NCBI GenBank assembly: GCA_030596365.1
Contig: JAUVKG010000112.1
Span: forward strand, 1-8,145
Direction: 5' to 3'
DNA length: 8,145 nt
DNA from: Chlamydiota bacterium
Lineage (GTDB): Bacteria > Auribacterota > UBA3054 > B51-G9
Part shown: positions 1-5,565 of the stretch, piece by piece
How positions within the stretch are numbered: the stretch's first letter is position 1
Layout: every line of letters starts with the position of its first letter
The notes under the pieces: model-generated
What the model saw: the letters and a program-made list of their open reading frames with translations, nothing else
Databases searched by the model: none
Told to the model about the DNA's origin: nothing
Translations under genes and position numbers: made by a program

Positions 1-54
1 TTTTATTTGTTTTATTTGTTTTATTTGTGATTAATTTGTGGTTCATTTGTGGTT
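1..54. repeat. Tandem 9-mer/11-mer repeat
   Basis: Three exact copies of TTTTATTTG (1-27) are followed by two related 11-mers, TGATTAATTTG and TGGTTCATTTG (28-49), and a partial unit. The array is cut by the window edge. On the minus strand the 9-mer is in frame with the extended redox ORF and would encode T-N-K units. Confidence 0.85.
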
Positions 55-226
55 GTTTTCCTTTTATTATATCAAAAAGTGCGCCGTCGATACAGAAAAA
101 TGAGCACCAGAATCTATTTATAAAACAAGAAACAATTAATACTGAAACACCAAAAATAACATAAGCTCGCGGTTGATTCCTTGTAAAAATCGCGTGAAAA
201 GGTTCAAACTTCTCCGCTGTAATTTT
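1..226 (-). pseudogene. In-frame C-terminal continuation of the redox gene beyond the TAG (partial at window edge)
   Basis: After the TAG at 227-229 the same reading frame stays open for 75 codons to the window edge. It reads KITAEKFEPFHAIF, then a hydrophobic helix, then NRFWCSFFCIDGALFDII. This matches the layout of NosR-like proteins, where a helix is followed by an EPF-type stretch, another helix and a second CxxxC motif near the C-terminus. The expected proline after the second cysteine is isoleucine here. The fit in frame and order argues that this segment belonged, or still belongs, to the upstream gene. It may be a nonsense-mutated remnant, a readthrough extension or the product of a sequencing error. 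The last codons run into a tandem repeat (N-K-T units) with no stop in view. Confidence 0.7.
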
Positions 227-1708
227 CTAAAAAATAAAAATCGAAAAAACAACAACAAATAATAAAATATATTTGGCATAAACAAAAACTCGTACAAAAA
301 ACGGCGGTAAACTGAGACTGCCGGGAACTATCCGGTAACATATTTCGCTTAAAGCGCCAAAAGGGCAAACATATTTGCAATAAGCTCTGCCAAAAAACAG
401 TGGTGAAATAATGGTTATCAAAAAAACTGCATGCCAGGAAATATTTATCAGCGGCGGAATATTCCCGCGAATTAGTAACGAAATTTGTCCGATAGAAAAA
501 AAAGTAGAACGATAAAAGCCAAGAAGCAGGACCGCAAGGATCCATAAACACCATCGCAGCCATAGTTTTTGCAAACGCGGAATTTTAGCAACCAAAATCG
601 CAATTATAAAAAGACAAAGAAATGGAACACAAGTTTTTATAAATCGGTAATCCGTAATCCGTGGTCCGCGTGCCCCGCGCATGCCGGGGTAATCCGTGGC
701 CCGTAATCGGTTATCGGTATAGTTTTCTTTTGCCTGGAAACGAGTTGCGCCAATGTACAGATTTTCCCGAAGTGCGTCAATTGTCATTGTTGCTCCGCTT
801 ACGCCATCAACGGAGTTTAAGTTTTCAAGTAAAAAATCTGTTGAATTGCTGTGCCATTGTTTCAGCCATTTTGAGACTGGTTTGATTACATAATTCGACT
901 CCTGATTTTTCAAAAGAAAAATATTTGATATAATGCCTGAATCACAAATCATTAAAATTAAAGGTGTTTTTCCGGCATAACCTATTGTATTAATTTCAAA
1001 TTTTCTTGTATCAATTAATTTAATATTTTTACAATCCGAACCAATGATCTTATCTAAATCTACAGACGTTTCAGGGTAAATAAGCGAGTGAAAAGTTGAA
1101 AGCGCGATAAAAATGTAAACAAAACCGACAATTGTACCGGCAAGTTTTCCAATTTTTCTCCAAATCGTCCATCGCGTAAGCGCTCCGGCAAAGATTAAAG
1201 GAAAAAGATAAACAGAAGTACCAAGAAAAAAAGTAAAGAAAAATAAACTTCCCCATAAAGCGCTTCGGGTTTGAACAGCCACTGTGGCTGCAATAACAAA
1301 AGGCGGACAAAAATTCAGCCCTGTTGTTACTCCTAGAAAAAAAGGAATAGATTTCTTTTTGAATTTATTTGATTTTTTTTCTAAATCGCAGGAATGGGAA
1401 TCTCTGTTTATATAATGCAGCAAAAACAACGCAGCGGCCAAATAACCCGCGGCAATAACCCAGTTGAACCATGGAAACGAACTGAACTCAGAACCAACCC
1501 ATCCCGCCACCGCGCCAAAAATAACATATGCTAACAGCCGCCCGGCAGAGAAAGTCAAAAAAGTAAAAAAACTTTTACGAAGACTTTGCCGCTCGCTCAA
1601 AAACATAGGAATGAGTAAACAACTGCATGTACTTAAACACAAAGCACCAACAGACAGCCCGGCAATTAATCCACCGATAAGGAAAGAAATATTAAAGCCA
1701 TTATTCAT
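227..1708 (-). CDS. Membrane flavo-iron-sulfur redox protein (CcdA/TauE-like + FMN-binding + NosR/NapH-like 4Fe-4S), ends at in-frame TAG
   Basis: The protein has 493 residues to a TAG. Residues 8-210 form about six hydrophobic helices with cysteines in ALCLSTCSC (22-30) and LNFCPP (131-136), resembling the CcdA/DsbD/TauE group. Residues 215-325 look like an FMN-binding domain of the NosR/RnfG/NqrC type: GYAGKTPL (243-250), then D301-x-x-SGAT (304-307), the ApbE flavinylation motif with T307 as expected attachment site. Residues 358-493 are again membrane helices, with GRAYCKYVCPFGAL (440-453), a CxxxCP iron-sulfur motif as in NosR/NapH. I infer an electron path from cytoplasmic clusters to periplasmic flavin and perhaps to thiols through the N-terminal domain; the final acceptor is unknown. 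The linker at 330-354 is encoded by repeat DNA. The chosen ATG precedes the first helix directly; no Shine-Dalgarno is seen. The C-terminus appears cut short by the TAG. Domain calls are by eye. Confidence 0.8.
   Translation of the reverse strand: MNNGFNISFLIGGLIAGLSVGALCLSTCSCLLIPMFLSERQSLRKSFFTFLTFSAGRLLAYVIFGAVAGWVGSEFSSFPWFNWVIAAGYLAAALFLLHYINRDSHSCDLEKKSNKFKKKSIPFFLGVTTGLNFCPPFVIAATVAVQTRSALWGSLFFFTFFLGTSVYLFPLIFAGALTRWTIWRKIGKLAGTIVGFVYIFIALSTFHSLIYPETSVDLDKIIGSDCKNIKLIDTRKFEINTIGYAGKTPLILMICDSGIISNIFLLKNQESNYVIKPVSKWLKQWHSNSTDFLLENLNSVDGVSGATMTIDALRENLYIGATRFQAKENYTDNRLRATDYPGMRGARGPRITDYRFIKTCVPFLCLFIIAILVAKIPRLQKLWLRWCLWILAVLLLGFYRSTFFSIGQISLLIRGNIPPLINISWHAVFLITIISPLFFGRAYCKYVCPFGALSEICYRIVPGSLSLPPFFVRVFVYAKYILLFVVVFSIFIF
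643..718. repeat. Heptamer repeat with central palindromic module, inside a coding sequence
   Basis: Four heptamers of the ATCCGTA/ATCGGTA type (643-670) are followed by a 20-base GC-rich module (671-690) and four more heptamers of the same family (691-718). The module carries CCCCG (673-677) and CGGGG (685-689) around a 7-base loop. The whole block is translated as the linker of the redox protein (about residues 330-354), joining the FMN domain to the second membrane domain. It is low-complexity, rich in Arg, Asp, Gly and Tyr, and unlike its surroundings. Confidence 0.8.
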
Positions 1709-1710
1709 AA

Positions 1711-1730
1711 CCGTGATTTGTGGTCCGTAG
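1711..1730. repeat. Degenerate heptamer words next to the redox gene start
   Basis: The words CCGTGAT, TTGTGGT and CCGTAG lie directly upstream of the start codon (with a 2-base gap). They share TGGTCCGTA-like and TTTGTGGT words with the arrays at 643-718 and 1-54. They occupy the place where a Shine-Dalgarno sequence would be expected, and none is visible there. Confidence 0.4.
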
Positions 1731-1742
1731 TTTTATTACCAC

Positions 1743-1766
1743 ATGTTATATTATATATTATAACAT
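1743..1766 (-). promoter_or_regulatory. Palindrome overlapping two TATAAT boxes upstream of the redox gene
   Basis: ATGTTATA (1743-1750) and TATAACAT (1759-1766) form a perfect 8-base inverted repeat with an 8-base spacer, 35-58 bases upstream of the ATG at 1708. On the minus strand the spacer and arms contain two TATAAT hexamers (1762-1757 and 1755-1750), so the site could be a -10 region overlapped by an operator. No good -35 box is seen at the right distance. The low complexity of the AT-rich DNA means such a palindrome could also arise by chance. Confidence 0.4.
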
Positions 1767-1845
1767 ATATCGGGCTATATTTTGATTTATTTGCAAAATA
1801 ATTTACAGCAAAATGATTATTTTAAAAAGCAAGAACCCGAACTAT

Positions 1846-1870
1846 AAATTCATCGCGAAGAGATGAATTT
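1846..1870. other. Perfect hairpin between hydrolase and redox genes
   Basis: AAATTCATC (1846-1854) and GATGAATTT (1862-1870) form a 9-base perfect stem with a 7-base loop. It lies 94-118 bases after the hydrolase stop. No U-rich tail follows on the minus strand, so it is a weak terminator candidate; a short T run follows on the plus strand, where there is no gene. Confidence 0.45.
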
Positions 1871-1890
1871 TCTCCGAGCGCCTGAATAAA

Positions 1891-1950
1891 TCCCCTTAAC
1901 CCACTCCCGAGGGAATACTCGGGATGTGCCACTTTAGAAAAGGGGGAATA
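1891..1950. repeat. Palindromic repeat element, copy A
   Basis: An outer imperfect inverted repeat (TCCCCTTAA near 1891; AAAAGGGGGA at 1937-1946) encloses the hairpin CCCGAG-GGAATA-CTCGGG at 1906-1923. The 18-base inner word is found again, in opposite orientation, at 7839-7856 inside a similar element. It lies just after the hydrolase stop codon, so it could also act as a 3' stem-loop. Confidence 0.6.
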
Positions 1951-1963
1951 AAACCTTGGCGCG

Positions 1964-3937
1964 TCATTTCTGTTTCAGCATTATGATTGTTTCAGCTTTG
2001 ACTTGAAGAGATTTATTAGCCGGGTTTATTGTTTTACCCGTTTTTAATGCTGCTATTTTTCCGTATAGTTTGTCGCCTGATTTTGGCAGCCTGTCTTTTG
2101 CATATTCATAAATTTCAAAATTAGCTTTCGGCAATCCGGTTATTTTTGCTTTTATATTTTTGTCGGAAAGGTTTACTGCAAAGAAAATATATTTCCCGTT
2201 TTTATCTTTTAAAACACCTGAAGAAAAATCGGTGAAAACAGGTGCGGTATTAATTTTTAAAGGCAGCATGCCCGGCCGGGCAAATTTTGAAAATAGTCCA
2301 TAGCCATAAAAGACCGGTCGGATTTTCCAATCTTTATCCTTGAACTCCCAAATACCGTAATTCATCATATTATAACCCGGATAATACATTGAATGTAAGC
2401 ACCAGACAGATCCGCCGACTATCCCGTTATTCAAACCGAGGACCGCGATATTGGCGCAAAGCAAACCATAATCATAAGTAGGTGACATAAGAGAAGCCGC
2501 ACCGCCATCACCTGCTTTATTGGCGCCGATTTCATACAAGAAGGTTGGTTTATAAACAGACCCGTTTTTGTCTTTACCGATTGGTTTTGAATGATTTTTT
2601 ACAATGTCTAAAGTCCGTTTCATTCGGTAATCAACAACGTGAACCTGAGTGGGTTCAGGGTATTCATGAATTGTAAAAATTCCAAATTGGTCGTCAAGAA
2701 TAGGTACTATTTCGTCAAGCCAAACAAATCCGCCTGATTTATCGCCGATGATTTTTACATTCTTCAGGCCTGCTTTATCAAGTTCTTTCCTTAATATTCT
2801 GACTGCTTTTAAATAGGTTTCAAATGAGCCGCCAAGTTTTTCAAAAACCATATCAACTTCACCGGATACACAAACGAATTCAATACAATTCAGTCCTTTA
2901 TCTTTGATTAAATATTTTAAAAGATTTGCATATTCTTTCGCGCCTTTCTCAACATTTTTTTCATTATAAGTAAAATTATCCTTATCCCAGCCCCAATGAA
3001 CATCTCCCATAAAGACTTTCGCGCCGGCTTTTTGGTGAACTTCAAGAGTTTTAATCAAATCACGCATCTTTCGCGTGTCGTATGTTATTTTGTTTATATC
3101 GCGTGAAGGAGAAATAGCGTCCCACCAGAAAAGAGTGGCAATTACTGATGGATCAAGTTCTTCTATTCTATCGGCTCGAAGTTTCAAATCTTCCGGTGAC
3201 ATGTATTGCGCGCCGTTTGTAAGCTGGTTTTCATCATTAAAAAAGAAAGCATCGTCTTCGTATCCAAAACCTATGAATTGTTTTGTGGTAACTTTGTCAG
3301 TAACATTTACAGAAATCAATTCGCCTTCTTTTATTTTTTTAAAAGTGTCAAGTTTTTTGAGCTGGATATCGTCATACCATGCCTGGCCTGTCCCATTTAG
3401 AAGAATAATTATGCGAAGAGAATGAACGCCTTCCGGCACAAGAATAGGGGCGGTAACGCGTGTCCAATCCGTGTTTTTTGTTACGCGTTCCGAATCGCAG
3501 GAAAATATTCTGTCGAATGGAGGATTCGGATCTAAAGCGCCAATACCCATAAACGCGCCAACACCATTGGCCACATTTTCTGTTTTTATCCACATGCTCA
3601 GTTCATAAAACTCGCCCGGCTTAACATTTTCAATATCCCGGAAAAACTGATAGAAATTTGCGGGAGCGTTTGACGCGACATTGATAGTCGCGCTGACAGC
3701 TCCGGAATGCGCAACAGTGCTTACGCCGTAAGTTACTTTTCCTTTTGCCATTTCCGGAATATAGGGTTTCCAGTTATCAAGAAACTCTTTTGCTTCCGCG
3801 TTTTTTTCATCTTGTTTAATTTCGGCTTCAGTTTTTCCGGCATTGCAGACAGATACACTTATTATTAACAGAGCTAATAAAAGTGAATTCAGGTGTCGGG
3901 TGTCAGGTGTAAGTAACCGGTTAAGTAGATTTTTCAT
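1964..3937 (-). CDS. Secreted clan GH-A-like glycoside hydrolase with N-terminal jelly-roll domain
   Basis: The protein has 657 residues. A signal peptide is seen: MKNLLNRLL, an inserted-looking stretch, then the hydrophobic core LLLALLIISVSVCNA (19-33) with likely cleavage after A33. Residues 55-195 resemble a CBM4/9-type beta-sandwich ending in WYDDIQL (187-193). Residues 218-560 look like a TIM barrel beginning FIGFGYEDDA (221-230), as in GH30/39/79-like enzymes. E360 (VSGEVDM) after a predicted strand 4 and E469 (FLYEIGAN) after strand 7 are candidate acid/base and nucleophile, 109 residues apart, which suits a retaining clan A enzyme. A C-terminal beta-sandwich follows (565-655). The canonical Asn before the acid/base Glu is missing, so the family is uncertain and activity is unproven. 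The substrate is unknown, probably an external polysaccharide or glycoside. No Shine-Dalgarno is seen; the start is the only ATG before the signal core. Confidence 0.75.
   Translation of the reverse strand: MKNLLNRLLTPDTRHLNSLLLALLIISVSVCNAGKTEAEIKQDEKNAEAKEFLDNWKPYIPEMAKGKVTYGVSTVAHSGAVSATINVASNAPANFYQFFRDIENVKPGEFYELSMWIKTENVANGVGAFMGIGALDPNPPFDRIFSCDSERVTKNTDWTRVTAPILVPEGVHSLRIIILLNGTGQAWYDDIQLKKLDTFKKIKEGELISVNVTDKVTTKQFIGFGYEDDAFFFNDENQLTNGAQYMSPEDLKLRADRIEELDPSVIATLFWWDAISPSRDINKITYDTRKMRDLIKTLEVHQKAGAKVFMGDVHWGWDKDNFTYNEKNVEKGAKEYANLLKYLIKDKGLNCIEFVCVSGEVDMVFEKLGGSFETYLKAVRILRKELDKAGLKNVKIIGDKSGGFVWLDEIVPILDDQFGIFTIHEYPEPTQVHVVDYRMKRTLDIVKNHSKPIGKDKNGSVYKPTFLYEIGANKAGDGGAASLMSPTYDYGLLCANIAVLGLNNGIVGGSVWCLHSMYYPGYNMMNYGIWEFKDKDWKIRPVFYGYGLFSKFARPGMLPLKINTAPVFTDFSSGVLKDKNGKYIFFAVNLSDKNIKAKITGLPKANFEIYEYAKDRLPKSGDKLYGKIAALKTGKTINPANKSLQVKAETIIMLKQK
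3890..3910. repeat. Three heptamers inside the signal peptide of the hydrolase
   Basis: CAGGTGT-CGGGTGT-CAGGTGT is exactly 21 bases and is translated on the minus strand as seven residues (TPDTRHL) between the basic N-terminus and the hydrophobic core. The same heptamer occurs outside the gene at 3992-4005. Without these residues the signal peptide would be of normal length. Confidence 0.75.
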
Positions 3938-3961
3938 GACGTTGTTTTGTTAGTTGGTAAG

Positions 3962-3989
3962 TAGGGGCAATCCCTATGTGGTTGCCCTA
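3962..3989. repeat. Short interrupted inverted repeat
   Basis: TAGGGGCAA (3962-3970) pairs with TTGCCCTA (3982-3989) with one unmatched base; GGGCAA/TTGCCC is perfect. It lies 25-52 bases upstream of the hydrolase start, directly before the heptamer pair, so it could be a 5' UTR hairpin or another small repeat element. Confidence 0.45.
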
Positions 3990-3991
3990 TT

Positions 3992-4005
3992 CAGGTGTCA
4001 GGTGG
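3992..4005. repeat. CAGGTGT heptamer pair
   Basis: CAGGTGT and CAGGTGG stand in tandem about 55 bases upstream of the hydrolase start. They are the same word as the three units inside its signal peptide (3890-3910), so this word marks one locus on both sides of the start codon. Confidence 0.65.
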
Positions 4006-4049
4006 TTAAGCTATAATAATCCATCATAAGCTATTGTTTAGCCAAGTAG

Positions 4050-4070
4050 CCTGCTTCGACTCGAAGCAGG
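4050..4070. repeat. 21-base hairpin, copy 1
   Basis: CCTGCTTCGA and TCGAAGCAGG form a perfect 10-base inverted repeat around one base. It is related to the hairpin at 4124-4144 (same CCTG, TT, AA and CAGG positions). Neither copy has a U-tract on the minus strand, so a role as a terminator of prs is weakly supported. Confidence 0.6.
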
Positions 4071-4123
4071 TTATTAACCATAAAACATTTGCTGAAATTT
4101 TGCATAAACTTTTTGATAAACAG

Positions 4124-4144
4124 CCTGTTTCGGGTCTAAACAGG
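4124..4144. repeat. 21-base hairpin, copy 2
   Basis: CCTGTTT and AAACAGG form a 7-base stem with loop CGGGTCT. Compared with copy 1, the fifth base pair changes from C-G to T-A on both arms, which keeps pairing. The two copies are 53 bases apart and in the same orientation. Confidence 0.6.
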
Positions 4145-4287
4145 GAAGCCTTTGTAATTCCTACAAATTTTCCAACAAGTATTACCAATAACAATCGACA
4201 GTTTTAGTCAATATATCTTTTCAAGCGTTATCTAATTAAGGCTTAAAGAAAATTTCTAAATAGTGTCATTTAAACTTGGACAGGCCA

Positions 4288-5481
4288 CTAAAGAACTCCT
4301 TTTCGCTCAAGAATAGCATGGATCTTCAGAGTATTATCAAGCAAGCGACTTGCTGATTCATTACGATTAAATGAATCAATGTAAAGAGCTATAAGCTGAG
4401 ATACATCAACAGAAATATACCATTCGCGATCGAGAAGTTCGGGATTATTGTAGGTAGCGTTTGTACCGTAAAGCTTATCAAAAATGCCTTCTTTGAACGC
4501 TTTATCAAAATGGGCTATTCCATCTGTGAAAAGTGGAAAAGTGCAAGTCATAAAAATTCTTTTCGCTCCCATTTGTTTTAATCCTTTGGCAACATCCAGC
4601 ATTGAGTCACCTGTAGCGATGAGGTCGTCAACAATCAGCGCGTCTTTTCCTTTAACATTGCCTCCAAGAAATTTATGTTCAATAATTGGATTTCTACCAT
4701 CAACAATATTAGATAAATCTCTTAATTTGTAAAAGGCAGTAAGTTCTGCCTGCAAGTGCTCCGCGAAATAACGGCATCTTTCCAGTCCCCCGAGGTCCGG
4801 ACTTGTAACGATCAAATTTTTTTCACCGATATTGAAATCATCTTCAGTATTAATTATACTTTTAATTTGTTGATAATTAGCATGTAAATTTTCGAAATCA
4901 CAATTAGGAATTGCATTTTGAACATGCGAATTGTGAGCATCAATTGTCATTATATTAACAGCACCCATTGAAACAAGTTCCTGCAAAGCCATTGCGCAAT
5001 CCAAAGATTCGCGGCCGGAAATTTTATGCTGGCGGCTTTCATAAAGCAGAGGAAGAAGAACGTTATTTTTGTATCCCAACCCTCTTGTCGCCGAGATAAG
5101 CCTTTTCAGGTCTTGATAATGCTCATCCGGGCTCATAGTAACATTAGCACCGTTTCTATTATAACAGACACCGCTGTTCCCGATATCAGTAATAAAATAA
5201 AGTTCAAAACCGCGGATTGATTCATTAATAACCGCTTTGCCCTCACCATTACCAAATCTCGGCATATCACAATCAATTAAATATGACTCTCTCAAAAAAC
5301 CGGGACAATCTTCAAATCGAGGATATATTTCCGCAAGTGCTTTACGCTGAATTACAAGCTGGCTATCAACTTTCTCGGCAATATCGCGCCCGCCGGGAGT
5401 AGCCATAACTCCTATTGGCGCAAAAGGAAGTTGAGAAAAATCATTACAAGTCCTTCGTGAGCGTGGCGCTAAAATGTTCAT
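4288..5481 (-). CDS. prs: Ribose-phosphate pyrophosphokinase (PRPP synthetase), long form
   Basis: This enzyme makes PRPP from ribose 5-phosphate and ATP for purine, pyrimidine, histidine and tryptophan synthesis, in the cytoplasm. The PRPP-binding loop is seen at 281-294 (ALIVDDLIATGDSM). YESRQHKISGRES (147-159) matches the ATP-binding ARQDRK-type segment, TIDAHNSHVQ (179-188) matches the region with the conserved His, and SPDLGGLERCRYFAEHL (227-243) matches the DxGG-type segment before the flexible loop; K252 and R254 lie where the loop Lys/Arg residues are expected. At 397 residues it is longer than the classical form of about 315, and like the long bacterial forms of about 380-390 found in clostridia and others. 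The extra length is mainly an N-terminal extension (about 1-90) and the C-terminus. No Shine-Dalgarno precedes the ATG; M26 is a possible alternative start but less likely. The stop is TAG. The gene follows the folding-factor gene by 84 bases. Confidence 0.88.
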   Translation of the reverse strand: MNILAPRSRRTCNDFSQLPFAPIGVMATPGGRDIAEKVDSQLVIQRKALAEIYPRFEDCPGFLRESYLIDCDMPRFGNGEGKAVINESIRGFELYFITDIGNSGVCYNRNGANVTMSPDEHYQDLKRLISATRGLGYKNNVLLPLLYESRQHKISGRESLDCAMALQELVSMGAVNIMTIDAHNSHVQNAIPNCDFENLHANYQQIKSIINTEDDFNIGEKNLIVTSPDLGGLERCRYFAEHLQAELTAFYKLRDLSNIVDGRNPIIEHKFLGGNVKGKDALIVDDLIATGDSMLDVAKGLKQMGAKRIFMTCTFPLFTDGIAHFDKAFKEGIFDKLYGTNATYNNPELLDREWYISVDVSQLIALYIDSFNRNESASRLLDNTLKIHAILERKGVL

Positions 5482-5525
5482 AGTTTTGTGTTTTGACGTT
5501 TAACATTAAGTACATGTTATTCCAT

Positions 5526-5565
5526 TTTGACCTTCTGACCTTCTGACCTTAAGACTTTCTGACTT
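5526..5565. repeat. Five tandem octamers directly after the SurA/PpiD-like stop
   Basis: The units are TTTGACCT, TCTGACCT, TCTGACCT, TAAGACTT and TCTGACTT, 40 bases in all. The array touches the TAA stop codon of the upstream gene and fills about half of the 84-base gap to prs. No terminator hairpin is seen here. Confidence 0.75.

Larger units (their letters stand above)
3938..4287. other. Non-coding region between prs and the hydrolase gene
   Basis: This stretch of 350 bases has no credible gene on either strand. It holds an interrupted inverted repeat (3962-3989), a heptamer pair (3992-4005), two related 21-base hairpins (4050-4070, 4124-4144) and a short inverted repeat that overlaps the prs stop (4261-4290). 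The remaining AT-rich DNA shows no clear promoter; no Shine-Dalgarno is seen before the hydrolase start. Confidence 0.7.

Noticed and set aside
227..229. Reassignment of TAG to an amino acid throughout the genome
   Set aside because: leuD and prs both end in TAG at the length expected for their families, so TAG acts as a normal stop at least there.
204..563. Minus-strand open frame overlapping the end of the redox gene
   Set aside because: It is a shifted shadow of the redox gene; the true continuation after the TAG is in the redox gene's own frame.
661..885. Plus-strand open frame inside the redox gene
   Set aside because: It is antisense to a well supported coding region and begins in repeat DNA.
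1846..1870. Rho-independent terminator of the hydrolase gene
   Set aside because: The stem is good, but no U-tract follows on the transcribed strand, so it is listed only as a hairpin.
3075..3425. Plus-strand open frames antisense to the hydrolase
   Set aside because: They lie opposite a continuous gene with clear domains and have no recognisable features.
3844..3850. Lipoprotein signal around Cys31 of the hydrolase
   Set aside because: The residues before the cysteine (Val-Ser-Val) do not fit a lipobox; signal peptidase I cleavage after CNA is more likely.
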